The notes: generated from the sequence alone by a model not told the origin. DNA of 64,000 nucleotides from Diospyros lotus (GCF_014633365.1 NC_068343.1:31899307-31963306); one strand, 5' to 3'. Numbered from the stretch's first letter, positions 44,391 to 55,558 are shown. Numbers and translations: made by a program.

Positions 44391-44760
44391 TTAACTTGCA
44401 GCACATAATTAATTTGAAATATTGCTACAACCCAGAGAATGCGATGGGCCCACGCTGCCAGCTCAGCTTTTTATCAAATTGGATTTTTTGATTTTTAAAA
44501 TTATTTTTTTAACATAAAAAAATATAATAATCTCTAATCATCGTATAATTTTTTATTAGAACTATTTCATCCTCCAAAAAATCTACGGTCAATCACGCCC
44601 TAGCCTAGGCAAGTAAGACAAATAAGTCACGAATCGAAACTTGATACTTAGCTCCTTGAATAGATGTAAATTATCAAAGAATCATCCTAAGGTGTGCAGT
44701 GTATTATTTGTGCTATTTTAAAAGGTAAAAATTAATTTTTAATAGATTAAAAAAATAAAA
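44391..44760. other. AT-rich flank between the gene promoter and the Helitron
   Basis: No coding or repeat ends were recognised. Confidence 0.4.
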
Positions 44761-46218
44761 TATTTATTATATATAAAAGTATGATAGTCTTGAAAAAAGA
44801 AATTTTTCCCTAAAATTTGCATTAATGATTTGCAATTAATACTTACTGCATTAATAATTTACATTTTGTAATTTACATTAATAATTTAAATCTTTCAATT
44901 GTTTTGAAATCTTAATATATATTAAAGTAACAGAGTTGTTGCAAACAGTTTCCCACCCAAAAACTATCTCTAAAATTTGAATGAAATTTGCATTAGTTTT
45001 TCAATGTTATTAATTAATTAAAAATAAATATTTTCTATCATATCTTCTCATCAATTAATCCCTCAATTAATTAAAAATAAATATTATTTCTAAAAAATAT
45101 GAATAGATAACTTAAACTATTAATTAAGTGATAAAAAATTGTCCATATTTTTTAATATTTTTAATGTTATATTATTATTGCATAAATTAAATTTCAATAG
45201 TATAAATCAAAATCCATATTTTCAATATTATTGCACACAATTTCCTATAAAAAAAGTTATCTTTAGTTTTTTTTTTTCAAGAAGTAATATTCTTTTTGAG
45301 TTAAAAATGTGTTATTGAATCTCTCTGAAAACATGTTATGCAACATTCAAATTTTGAACTATTCGATTTCCGCACATAGACTGCTCTATTATCTGATATT
45401 GAAAATTGAAAAGTGTGTATCAGCAATAACCAATAGGTTTTTCAATGTTATTAATTAATCAAAAATAAATATTTTCTATCATATTTTCTTATCAATTAAT
45501 CCCTCAATCAATCAAAAATAAATATTATTTTTTAAAAATATAAATAGACAACTTAAACTATTAATTAAGTCATAAAAAATCATTCATATTTTTTAATGTC
45601 TTCAATATTTTCAATGATTTGTTATTATTGCATAAATTATATTACAATAGTATAAATCAAAATCCATATTTTCAATTTTATTGCATGCAGTTTTTTGCCA
45701 AAAAGTTACCATTAGTTTTTCTTTTTTTTAGGAAATAATATTCCTTCCAGTTAAAAATGTGTTATTGAATCTCTCTTAAAACGTGTTATACAATATTCAG
45801 ATCATGGACTATTCGATTTTTGCGTATAGACTACTCTATTATTTAATATTAAAAATTAAAAAACGTGCATCAGCAATAACCAATGAATTTTCCAATGTAA
45901 TTAATTAATCAAAAATAAATATTTTCTATCATATATTCTCATCAATTAATCTCTCAATCAATCAAAAATAAATATTATTTATGTGAAATATGAATAGACA
46001 ATTTTGATATTTTACTTTTGGTTATAAAATGGTTTTGATAATAACTATATGAAAATCAATCTCTAAATCTTTATGAGTATATATTTATGGATAAGTTTGT
46101 TTTTAATCAATTTATATGAATGTGAAAAACAATCTTTAAATCTCCTTGAAGCAAAGTTATGAAAATTTATATAGGAGATATGTTGAGTATGGTTGAGTGT
46201 GGTTTGTTTCAAAATATA

Positions 46219-46223
46219 CTTTT
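46219..46223. repeat. Target-site duplication of the gypsy element (left)
   Basis: CTTTT, identical to 55956-55960. Confidence 0.93.
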
Positions 46224-46620
46224 TGATTAGGGAATATTTTACTAAGGGCAAAAATACTATACTACCCTTGGAGATCTCCAATGTGGTGCCGCCATGTGCC
46301 GGCCCCGAGAAGTGCTGCGTGTCACCTATATCTTCATCATTCATCTCATATTTGATTTTGAACAAAGTTGACCCAGTCAATCGAGATTCTCTCCAACGTC
46401 CGGTTCAAGACTTATCTTATCTCTTCAATGTGTGCTTTACCCATCTTTAAATAGATATCGACTTCTACAGGTACGGATCATTTGACTACTGTGTGATTTT
46501 TCCATTTTGGGCATATTTCTTCTACTGACTTGAGTGTCGAAGTTCTCCCGGGGGATTACAGCCCCGCCCCTGCAGGTACTTGGTTCGAGTCAGACCTCGG
46601 TGATCGGTCTAGTATCATCA
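46224..46620 (+). repeat. 5' LTR of the gypsy element
   Basis: Starts TGATTAGGGAATATT, ends AGTATCATCA, 397 bp. Confidence 0.96.
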
Positions 46621-46640
46621 TTTGGCGCCCACCGTGGGGC
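46621..46640 (+). other. Primer-binding region of the gypsy element
   Basis: TTTGGCGCCCACCGTGGGG follows the LTR directly, the usual start of the interior in Tat-like elements. The matching tRNA was not determined. Confidence 0.8.
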
Positions 46641-46701
46641 CGGTTACTTTATCTGCCCTTATTCGTCGAGTACCTCAGTCGAGCTCAAGTTTCCTCCCGT
46701 T

Positions 46702-48234
46702 ATGGCGACAAGAAGAAATCCATCACGAGCTGCCGGGACCCAGCCCGTCCCAGATCAGAGTCAAAACCACCCACCTGAGAGCGGCCCCGTAGCAGGTCAC
46801 CCCCCGAATCCCTCGCCACCTCAGGATCGTGTCGCCCAGCTAGAGGGACAGGTCCAACATCTGACAGAATTGCTCAACACCTTTTTGGCCCAACAGCAGC
46901 CCCCGGAGATGAGACCGGTGGAGCACTCTAATCATGATAGTCGACATCAGGAGGATCGCCACTCTAGTCATAGAGAATTCCGAGGAGGCGAATCCCCCCA
47001 CGCTGGGAAGGAGTCCCATCGGGACGAGAGACAGAGCGGACCCTCTAGGCGAAGCGAGTACGGGAAGCTAGGCTTGGAGGAGGAGGAGGAGTCCTCTGGT
47101 CCCGATTATGCCCAAGCTGGAGGGGCTCAGCGAGAAAGACGTTTGCGGCATTTGGAGAGGGAGGTTGCAGAGTTGAGACGGAGGGAAGAAGAGCCACACG
47201 ACATTGTTTCTAATCAGCCATTAAGTCGGGAGATCATGGCAATTACCCCATCCGAGCGCCTTCGAATCCCAGCTATTAAGCCATATGGAGGCACAACTGA
47301 CCCCGCTAATCACTTAAATCTCTTCGCCTCTCACATGATGGTCCAGGCGGCACCTGATGCTATGTGGTGCAGAGTCTTCCCAGCCACTTTGGAAGGACAT
47401 GCACGGTCCTGGTATTCAAGTCTGGCACATCGGTCGATCGCTAACTTCGGACAGCTTCGGAATAGGTTCTTGGCTCACTTCGCTCCCCTAAGGAGGCACC
47501 GGAGGTCTACCATGACCCTCGTGAATCTCAAGCAGAACCAAGGGAAGTCGTTAACAGATTTTGTGGCCAGGTTTAATATGGAGGCATTGAGCATTGAGAA
47601 TCTTGATCAGAGTATCGCTATGGTGGCCTTTCAGAATGCCTTGAGGGTTAGCCCTTTTACCCAGTCACTAGCTAAGAGGCCTCCCCAAACATTCACAGAG
47701 ATCCTGAGCCAAGCCACCAAGTACATTAATGCCGAGGAGGTGATGCAGGTCAAGAGAAGTGAATACTCAGATAAGAAAGAGAAGAGAAGTCAGAATCGAG
47801 AGCAAAGGCCTGAAGATAAATCGGGCCGACGGGGGGAGAGGTCGGGCTCTCGATGGAGTCCAGTCAGGTTCACCCTGCTTAATACTCCTCGGGCTGAGAT
47901 CCTGGCCACAATCGAGAACAAGGATTACTTGAAAAAATCGAGACCCATGAAAGCCCCGGGTAACAAGCAGAGTAAAGACAAGTATTGTCGATTCCATCGA
48001 GATCATGGACATGACACGGAGGAGTGCCATCAACTTAAAGAAGAGATCCAGGAGCTCATCAATCGAGGTTTCCTGAGGAGGTTTGTAGCTAAGGATACAG
48101 AACCACCAAGGGGTGAACGAAGGGGATCGAGGAGCCCCCCTCGCAGGCGCGGTAGATCTCAGGAACGACGCAGAACCAGAACCCCGCCCCGGAGACAGAA
48201 TCGCCAGGGGGTGGGAGTCCTCCGCAATAGTTGA
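46702..48234 (+). CDS. Gypsy gag polyprotein
   Basis: The start at 46702 (MATRRNPSRAAG) is preferred to the upstream in-frame ATG at 46534, which lies within the LTR. The protein is about 510 residues. An N-terminal Pro/Glu/Arg-rich part is followed by the retrotransposon gag domain (SWYSSLAHRSIANFGQLRNR and FLAHFAPLRRH, then LKQNQGKSLTDFVARFNMEA). A CxxH...H...C-like motif (YCRFHRDHGHDTEECHQLKE) replaces a classical zinc knuckle, as is normal for this lineage. The tail is Arg/Pro-rich. It forms the particle and packages RNA. The frame is intact and ends in TGA, with pol in another frame. Confidence 0.93.
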   Translation: MATRRNPSRAAGTQPVPDQSQNHPPESGPVAGHPPNPSPPQDRVAQLEGQVQHLTELLNTFLAQQQPPEMRPVEHSNHDSRHQEDRHSSHREFRGGESPHAGKESHRDERQSGPSRRSEYGKLGLEEEEESSGPDYAQAGGAQRERRLRHLEREVAELRRREEEPHDIVSNQPLSREIMAITPSERLRIPAIKPYGGTTDPANHLNLFASHMMVQAAPDAMWCRVFPATLEGHARSWYSSLAHRSIANFGQLRNRFLAHFAPLRRHRRSTMTLVNLKQNQGKSLTDFVARFNMEALSIENLDQSIAMVAFQNALRVSPFTQSLAKRPPQTFTEILSQATKYINAEEVMQVKRSEYSDKKEKRSQNREQRPEDKSGRRGERSGSRWSPVRFTLLNTPRAEILATIENKDYLKKSRPMKAPGNKQSKDKYCRFHRDHGHDTEECHQLKEEIQELINRGFLRRFVAKDTEPPRGERRGSRSPPRRRGRSQERRRTRTPPRRQNRQGVGVLRNS

Positions 48235-49322
48235 TTTTTCATACTCTAGCGGCTGGGGTGGTGCCAGGCAAGGAGTCGGGGGAGAGTTCTGATCTGCATC
48301 GACGTCCGGGAGTCAAAAGGGCTCGACCAGGGGATGTTATCTCCTTTACCAATGACGACTTGCCCAGATATCCAGTTTCTAATGATCCGCTAGTCATCAC
48401 AGCAAAATTGGAAAAATGGGAGCTTCGGCGGATTCTCGTGGACCCTGGGAGCTCTTCTAAAGTTTTATATCGGCGAGCCTTTTTAGGTATGGGATATGAA
48501 ATGGAACAGTTGAAGCCCGCTCGTGTCCCCTTGATTGGATTCGACGGGGAAGTGGTATATGCGGATGGTGTCTTCCAGCTCTTGTTGACTCTTGGAAAGG
48601 GTTCTCGGTTTGCCCAGGTCATGTTAGACATTTTGGTAGCGGATGTCCCCTCGGCCTACAATATGATCCTCGGAAGATTGGGGCTAAATGCTCTGCGGGC
48701 TGTGCCGAGTACTTATCACATGGTGCTTAAGTTCCCCACTGCGGCGAGGGTTGGAGAAGTCAGAGGAGACCTAAGGTCTGCCCGGGAATGTTACATGGCA
48801 TCCATCAGCACAGCTAAGGGTGTTGTGCAGGAGCAGTTAGAGCTGCAAGAGGATTCAAGACAGAGACGGAGCCCTACTGTGGGGGAGGTCGGGATTTCCC
48901 CTCCCGCCACTGTCAGTTTTTTACTAGAAGGACCAGAAGACCCAAAGACTGCTGAGCCAGTAGATGAGCTTGTAGAGGTACCATTGGACCCGGACAGAGT
49001 CGATAGATGCGTAAGGGTGAGCGCCCAATTGAAAGACCCTATTCGGACCCAGATTGTATCCCTTCTTCACCAATATGTAGATATTTTTGCATGGTCAGTC
49101 CACGACATTCCAGGCATAGACTCGGCAGTAATGACGCACCGTTTGGGAGTGAAGCGGGGGTACCGACCTGTCATACAGAAGAAAAGAAATTTCGCCCCAG
49201 ATAGGGCAAGGGCCATAGAGGCTGAGGTGGAAAAACTAATGGCGGCACGATATATTCGGGAGGTCGATTATCCCGAATGGCTCGCCAATGTGGTTTTGGT
49301 TCCTAAGGGGGAAGGTAAGTAG
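48235..49322 (+). pseudogene. Gypsy protease and start of reverse transcriptase
   Basis: There is no ATG; the frame opens at about 48231 in a different phase from gag. The protease active site is ILVDPGSSSKVLY, with DPG in place of DTG, a form often seen in this lineage. RT begins with GVKRGYRPVIQKKRNFAPDR and IEAEVEKLMAARYIREVDYP, then WLANVVLVPKGEGK. A TAG at 49320-49322 ends the frame where the family has Trp (TGG), so a single base change is likely. Confidence 0.92.
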
Positions 49323-50440
49323 AGGTTGTGTATTGATTTCACTGACCTGAACAAGGCTTGTCCAAAAGATAGTTACCCACTTCCCCGGATCGATGCCCTA
49401 ATCGATGGCACGGCCGGATGCCACCTCATGAGTTTCCTAGATGCTTTTCGGGGATACCATCAAATCCCGTTGCATAAAGAAGATCAGGAGAAGACAGCAT
49501 TCGTCACTGATCGGGGTACTTATTGCTATACTGTTATGCCTTTTGGCTTAAAAAATGCAGGGGCTACATACCAACGGCTCGTGAATAGGCTCTTTCAGGA
49601 CCAATTGGGTCGCAACATGGAAGCCTACGTGGATGATATGCTAGTGAAGAGCCTGCTGGCAGAGGAGCATCCGACAGATTTAGAAGAGTGCTTCAAAACC
49701 TTGCGCAGGTTCCAATTGAAACTTAATCCTTCTAAATGAGCTTTTGGTGTCTCTGCAGGAAAGTTCCTTGGCTATATCGTGCATCATCGTGGGATAGAGG
49801 TGAATCCCGAGAAGATTAAGGCGATACTAGACATGCCGACCCCGAGAAGTATTAAGGAGGTCCAGCAACTCACCGGAAGGATAGCGGCTCTGGGGAGATT
49901 TCTCTCCCGATCGGCAGAAAAGGGCCTCCTTTTTTTCAAAGCCCTATCAAGACCAAAGATTTTGTCTGGGACGTTGGGTGCCAGGAGGCTTTCAACGAGC
50001 TCAAAGAATGTCTAGCCTCACCGCCAGTCCTTACTAAGCCAAAGATGGGTGAGCCGTTATACCTCTACTTGGCCGTGGCAGAAGAGGTAGTGAGCTCGGT
50101 ACTGGTGCATGAAGAGAATAAGAGGCAGAGGCCAGTATACTACACGAGCAAACGATTATCGGTGGCAGAGGCTCGGTATTCCCCCATGGAGAAATTAGCG
50201 TTTGCCCTGGTCGTCTCAGCGAGAAAGTTACGACCCTACTTCCAGGCGCATTCTATCATCGTGCTTACTGACCAGCCTCTAAGGCAGATTTTGGGGAAGC
50301 CAGAGCTCTCAGGGAGAATGTTGAAGTGGTCAATGGAGTTAACAGCATTCGACATAGAGTATCGACCTCGGTCAGCTATTAAGGCCCAGGCCTTAGCTGA
50401 TTTCATCGCTGAAGGATTTAGGCTTGGCGGACCTCCAGAA
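49323..50440 (+). pseudogene. Gypsy reverse transcriptase and RNase H, broken
   Basis: RT continues with CIDFTDLNKACPKDSYPLPR and IDALIDGTAGCHLMSFLDAF, then GYHQIPLHKEDQEKTAFVT and the catalytic MEAYVDDMLVKS. A TGA at 49737-49739 sits where Cys (TGC) is expected in the PSKxAFGVS motif. The frame resumes with GKFLGYIVHHRGIEVNPEKI. A shift near 49940-50015 follows. The frame 50045 onward has the first RNase H: YLAVAEEVVSSVLVHEENKR, RPVYYTSKRLSVAEARYSPM and ELTAFDIEYRPRSAIKAQAL. All domains are recognisable but cannot be translated as one protein. Confidence 0.93.
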
Positions 50441-50850
50441 GACAGCCTAGGACCATGGATGTTGGCAGTGGATGGCAGCTCAAACTCTGGGGGCGAAGGA
50501 GCTGGGCTAATGATAAAGAGCCCTGAGGGTCAGTCCTGGTTATACGCTCTGCATTTTGAGTTTCGGGTGGTCTAACAATGAGGCAGAGTACGAGGCCCTC
50601 ATAGCTGGGTTGAGGCTCGTAGCACAGCTTGGGGCGAAGCATCTCAACATACAATCTGATTCTAACCTTGTTGTTCAGCAGGTGAAGGGAGAATACGAGG
50701 CTAGGGAGGACCACATGTCCAAATATTTGGTTTTCGTTCAGGAACTGATGAGTCGGTTTCAATCTGTAAAGATTGAGCATGTGCCTCGATCCCAGAATAT
50801 GGAAGCAGACACTTTGTCCCGGATCGCATCGGCCTCTTTTCCAACCAATT
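50441..50850 (+). pseudogene. Gypsy second, archaeal-type RNase H
   Basis: This domain lies between the ordinary RNase H and integrase. It starts LGPWMLAVDGSSNSGGEGAG with the first catalytic aspartate, continues past a frame shift near 50568 with NNEAEYEALIAGLRLVAQLG (catalytic glutamate) and LNIQSDSNLVVQQVKGEYEA (catalytic aspartate), and ends with KIEHVPRSQNMEADTLSRIA. An extra RNase H of this type is a hallmark of the Tat lineage. The shift shows the copy is inactive. Confidence 0.9.
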
Positions 50851-52166
50851 CTAGACAGATTCTTATTGAGACATTACCTCAAAGAAGCATTGATGAGATG
50901 GTGGAGCAGCTATGTCTCGATCTAGAGCCAAGTTGGATGGACCCTTTTGTTAGTTATTTGAAGGATGGAAAGCTATTAGAGAGTGACTTAGAGGCCCGGG
51001 AGCTAAAAAGGAGGGCCCAAAAATTTATACTAATCAACGAAGAGTTGTACAAGAGATCCTTCACTCAACCACTCTTGAAGTGTGTAAAGCCACGTGAGGC
51101 TGATTATGTTTTAAGAGAGATCCATGAGGGAATATGTGGGAGTCACATAGGAGCCCGAACTCTTTATCAAAAAGCCCTTCGACAAGGGTACTACTGGCCG
51201 ACTATGGTGTCTGATGCAGAGCAGCTGGTCAAGAAATGTGAAAGATGCCAACGGGTCTCCAACCTAATTCATGTTCCTAGCGCCATGCTCACCCACCTAG
51301 TTCAGTCGTGCCCCTTCGCCCAATGGGGGATTGATATTCTGGGTCCGTTCCCGCCTGCCGCAGGTCAAGTAAAATTCTTGATCGCAGCGATAGATTACTT
51401 CTCTAAATGGATAGAGGCCGAGCCCCTGGCCTCCATCACTGCGCGAAAAGTGAAGCAATTTTTATGGAAGAACCTGGTTTGTCGGTTCGGGATCCCGCGG
51501 GTGATTGTTTCAGATAATGGGACCCAATTCACAGATCGGACGATCAATGAATGGTGTCAAGAATTGGGGATCAAGCAGCACTTCACCTCAGTAGCTCATC
51601 CACAGGCTAACGAACAGATTGAGCTTGCCAATAGGACTATGCTCCATGGATTAAAAGCCCGGGTGGACAAGGCAGATGGAAGTTGGGTGGACGAGTTACC
51701 GAGCATCCTCTGGTCCTACCGGACCACGAGGAGGGGGTCCACCGGAGAGACCCCATTTAACTTATGTTACGGCTCAGAGGCCCTTATTCCGGTAGAGATC
51801 GAGATCCCAACTTTTAGGGTGGAGCATTTTGATCCAGAATCCAATGAACAAGCCTTGAGGAGTAATTTAGATACAGTGGAGGAGCTTCGGGATGAGGCAA
51901 GGGTCCGCCAAGCGGTTTATAATCAGAGAATTGAGAGGTACTATAATCGAAGGGTGAAAGCTCGGAGTTTTCTACCTGGCGAATTGGTCCTTCGACGAGC
52001 GAGTGTGAGCAACCCCCGAGACTCCAACAAGTTGTCGCCGACTTGGGAAGGCCCCTACCGGGTTACCGAGACCCTCAGCCCTGGGGCATACCGGCTTGGA
52101 ACTATGGACGGCACTCCAATAAAGAATGCGTGGAATATTCAAAACTTGAGGAAATTTTATCAATAA
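50851..52166 (+). CDS. Gypsy integrase (open in this copy)
   Basis: The frame 50556-52166 is open through the whole integrase. The HHCC finger is visible: HEGICGSHIGARTLYQKALR followed by KKCERCQRVS. The DDE core has WGIDILGPFPPAAGQVKFLI, the IVSDNGTQFTD aspartate, and QANEQIELANRTMLHGLKAR with the glutamate. The C terminus has a GPY-type motif (LSPTWEGPYRVTETLSPGAY) and no chromodomain, as expected for Tat. It would be made only as part of Gag-Pol, which is broken upstream. Confidence 0.93.
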
Positions 52167-52379
52167 TGGGTTACCCCCAAGGTTCTTGAAGTTATGTATG
52201 TTTCTCAATAAAACCTCATTATTGTTCTTTTTATATGTGCAGACTGTCCTACGGAATATAAAAAATAATAAGAAGAGGGGGCAAGAGGCAAAAAGGAAGG
52301 AAAGGTTTTCCCTTCCCCGAACTCAGTGGCCTCCAAATTTTTGAGTCTTTTCATCCCCACTGGAGTTAGCAAGAAAAAA
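52167..52379 (+). other. Post-integrase leader of the gypsy 3' region
   Basis: No coding potential. AATAAA-like signals near 52206 and a purine-rich stretch (52255-52290). Confidence 0.5.
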
Positions 52380-52627
52380 GGGTCAAATATGGCCTCAGGG
52401 GACCACCCCTAATAACAAGGAAGAGTCACGGGTCAAATATGGCCTCAAGGGACCACCCCTAATAACAAGGAAAAGTCACGGGTCAGATATGGCCTCGGGG
52501 GACCACCCCTAATAAAAAAGAAAAGTCACGGGTCAAATATGGCTTGGGAGGACCACCCCTAATGAAAAGGAAGAGTCAAGGGTCAGATATGGCCCCAATG
52601 GGGCCACCCCTAAAATAAAAGCAAAAT
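52380..52627 (+). repeat. 50-bp tandem repeat, five units, in the gypsy 3' region
   Basis: Units begin GGGTCAAATATGGCCTCA at 52380, 52430, 52480, 52530 and 52580 and contain GGGACCACCCCTAATAA. Differences grow toward the last unit. Confidence 0.95.
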
Positions 52628-52769
52628 GGAGGAGCGAGAAATCAGGTAACAGAGATCACTTGGCTCAAACTATTACAAAAAAGGCATAACTACGAAGCAT
52701 TTTTTCAATGAAAGATCAGAAGTCCAATATAACCCAAACTTGGGGAAAGAAGATACATGCAACGAACAA

Positions 52770-54645
52770 CTAGGTTTCTTTTTCTTCGGACTCCTCTGAT
52801 TCGTTTGCTGGGGCTTGGGAGGATGATGCTCGGCTGAGCTCGGCGATCACATCCTCCATGGACCTGATAGGAGCAAAACTGAGGTCGGGATAGGCTCTTT
52901 GCACCTCTTCCGTGCAGCGAGTGAAACCTCTCTTCCATACCCCTTGCAGCTCATGCCTAATAAATCCTCTCACCTCAGGGAGTTGGGTGGGGTTGGCATA
53001 CTTCTCTTCAATCTCCCGGTTGTGCTCCCGAGTCCGTCCTAACTCTTCCTCCAGGGCATGGTGGCTAATCTCGAGCCCCTGAAAGCGTCCCTCAAGCTCC
53101 TCGTTTCGTTGATGTTGAGCCCTCAGATCCTCGTCCCGCTGCTCGATGGTTCTATGGCAGTCGGCAAGGGCATTATCCATCTCCAACATCTTTTGTGAAT
53201 TTCTCGTCATTCGCCTTTGGAGCTCGTTATGAGCGACAATACTCTGTTCAAATAGCACAAAGTTAGAATATAGGGGACGAGAGTTCTCTATATTAAAAGT
53301 CCGAAGGGCTAACCTGAACCAAGCCCTGGCCGTAGCAAGACTCCAAGGTCTCCGAAGTCAGGTCGGCGGCCCCCTCCATGTCTGCCCGAGTGGGAAGGCC
53401 CTGAATAAGCTGAGTCGCCACCCAAGCCTCGCTGCTGTGGTCTGTTTCATGGACATTCCAGTTGGGTCGGTGAAGAGCCCTGGCGGGAATAGGCGCCTCT
53501 TCTTCAAGCAGGTCAGAGAGGGGCTCGGTGCCCTGAGAGCCTCCTGTCTCGGTGTGGGGCAGAGAAGAGCAGGACCCGGATGCTTTTGATTTCTTGTGCC
53601 GAGGTGGGAGCCTGGAGTCTCGAGTATGCCTCTTGGCATTCTTCCGGGCCCGTTTGGCCTCTTCAGCAGCCTGTTTGTCGGTCCCCCACAGCTCCGCATC
53701 ATCGATCATCTTGGCTGCAAAGCAAAATAAGATCAAATGTCAGAATAAGGAAGCAAGCAGAAATTAGAAACAAGAAGCGGAGCGAGAGAACGAAAAAAAT
53801 CAACCTAAGGGAGTGTCGGCTGCTGGGTAGGGGTATCGACATAGACCCCCAAGAAACAGGGTTTGTTCGTTAATCAACCTGGCGGTACTGACGTGCTCCA
53901 AACCCATCAAAAGCTCGGCGTCCCTCCTCTCTAAAGGGGTCATTTCACGAGGGAAATTCTTACGGGAAGGCCGACGCCAGGCAGTGGGCACACCCATAGT
54001 AGCGGAGCCGGATCCCATAAAAAAATATCGATTTTTCCAACCTTTTAAGGAGGACGGGGTGTCTACGAGAAACTTACAGCCAGGGTATGCCATGAAAGAA
54101 TAGCGAAACTCGGACTTATCAACACATACAAGGTGAAATAATTTTAAAAAGAGTTTAGCTTTGGGGACAATACCTCTCCCTCGACAACATATAACGAAAG
54201 ATACTAAGTTCCTCCACCCGTTGGGCACTAGTTGAGAAGGAGATAATCCTACGAGTCGAAAGATCTCGGCAAGGGTGCTTTCGAAAGGGAACCGACACCC
54301 TGCTTCAAGAGAGGTTTCATAGATGGTTAAAGCCCCCGGAGGGGATTGATGGGCTCTAAGGTTGGAGGGAGTAGAATACCAATAGCCTGTAATGGGGAGA
54401 TGATATTTTCGGGCGAGTCCGAAGACCTCATCCTCGGACAAGGAAGAATAGGCAGGGGTTAGGTCATCAGGGAGACCGTTATGGTGGAGCTCTAACTCTG
54501 TGTCGGTATCATTATCAAAAGATAGGGCATGAGGACGAGGTCGAGAGGTCCCAGCGTCTCCTATTTGCCTACCAGACTAGGAAGAGGAGCTAGAGGAGCT
54601 GGAAGAGTCCGAACTATTCCCATCTGAGTTGCTAGAAGAAGCCAT
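52770..54645 (-). CDS. Antisense spliced reading frame of the gypsy element (three exons)
   Basis: The proposed exons are A 54645-53805, B 53714-53314 and C 53243-52770, with GT...AG introns of 90 and 70 bp and matching phases. The frame is 572 codons with one TAG at codon 23 (54579-54577). Exon A holds a domain resembling the Pfam 'putative gypsy type transposon' family (ESTLAEIFRLVGLSPSQLVP and NGWRNLVSFVICCR). Exon B has a basic, nuclear-signal-like patch (RARKNAKRHTRD). Exon C is a coiled coil rich in Glu, Arg and Gln (NEELEGRFQGLEISHHALEE). Antisense extra frames downstream of pol are known in Tat elements such as Retand and Grande. Function is unknown; the Ser-rich start MASSSNSDGNSSDSSS may be regulatory. 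Confidence 0.8.
53244..53313 (-). other. Second predicted intron of the antisense frame
   Basis: Donor CAG|GTTAGC and acceptor TTTGAACAG|AGT on the minus strand; it is 70 bp and keeps phase 0. Confidence 0.75.
53715..53804 (-). other. First predicted intron of the antisense frame
   Basis: Donor TTAG|GTTGAT and a strong pyrimidine-rich acceptor TTTTGCTTTGCAG on the minus strand. The spliced phase joins Gly/Ala codons; reading through meets a TGA. Confidence 0.75.
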
Positions 54646-54950
54646 GGAGATTGACTTACCAAAGCAACGTGACATGGGAAGAGAGACAAGAAAAAGCCAC
54701 AAAAAATAAGAGAAGAGAGGCAAAGGAATACCGGCTGACGAGAAGATTTCCAAAGATGGAAGAAAAGCACACGAGAGAACCCTTAAGAGGGAGCCGGTCC
54801 GTCCCTTGATGAACTTGAAGGCACCACTTAGAATCTCTCGAGCCCCGTGAGAATCCTGCACACAAAAAAAAAAAAAAGGGATAAGAGAAAAAGAGGTCTC
54901 AAAGTCGAGACCAAGGGCCTCTCAAAAAAAAAAAAAAGGGACAGGGAGTC

Positions 54951-55130
54951 CCTCGCGCGGCCGAGGCGCGAGAACTCGGCCAGCGCGGCCTCGGCCCGCG
55001 CGGCCTCGGCCCGCGCGCTGGCAAGCCGCGCGCCCGCGGGGGGCCGAGGCCGCGTTGCGCCCGCGCGGTCGAGGCGCACGAGCTCAACCGGCGCCCGCGG
55101 GCAAGCCGCGCGGCCTCAACCCGCGCAACC
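54951..55130. repeat. GC-rich block of GCGCGGCCTCGGCCC-like direct repeats
   Basis: Several GCGCGG and CTCGGCC units in tandem, about 80% G+C by eye, in otherwise AT-rich surroundings. Confidence 0.85.
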
Positions 55131-55140
55131 TACTCCAAAC

Positions 55141-55167
55141 GTGGCCGAGACCTCTGGTCTCGGCCAC
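55141..55167. other. Perfect 12-bp inverted repeat (hairpin)
   Basis: GTGGCCGAGACC, TCT loop, GGTCTCGGCCAC. Confidence 0.9.
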
Positions 55168-55544
55168 GCAAATGAGAAAGTTTTTTTTTAAAAGAAAAAA
55201 AAAACTGAAATGAAAAAGCAGATAAATAAATAAAATAAAAATAAATAAAAAATAAAAAGAAGAGGAGGATGAAAGATCTCTTACCTTCTCACTACACCTC
55301 CAAGTATGTTTCCACTCCAATAGTGTTTGTGAGGAGGGGACCATCCCCACCCCCTTTTTATAGAATTCTTGGAGGGCCATGGGGAGTGGGGACGGGATGT
55401 TTAGTTGGGAAGCGAGCCAACAAAACCAATAATAGAGCTCTTTAATCTTATTCATTTATCTTTTTTGTAAAATCTCTTTTTTCAGGAAAATTGAGAAGAC
55501 TACTCCTTCAGCTGCCCGAGCTCCTCTCCCTCGCAGCTCAAGGA

Positions 55545-55558
55545 GTTGGGGGGGCAAG
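55545..55558 (+). other. Polypurine tract of the gypsy element
   Basis: GTTGGGGGGGCAAG immediately precedes the 3' LTR. Confidence 0.88.

Larger units (their letters stand above)
54646..55540 (-). promoter_or_regulatory. Upstream region of the antisense frame, with a GC-rich block and hairpin
   Basis: It contains A-runs, a 180-bp GC-rich block (54951-55130) and a perfect hairpin (55141-55167). It probably includes the antisense 5' UTR and promoter, but no TATA box could be assigned. Part of it (55200-55260) is AAATAAA-rich. Confidence 0.45.

Noticed and set aside
46534..46701. Upstream in-frame start for gypsy gag
   Set aside because: It begins inside the 5' LTR before the primer site; the ATG at 46702 gives a normal gag N terminus.
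54847..55191. 114-codon plus-strand frame rich in Ala, Arg and Lys
   Set aside because: It is the GC-rich repeat block plus A-runs of the gypsy 3' region and has no plausible protein structure.
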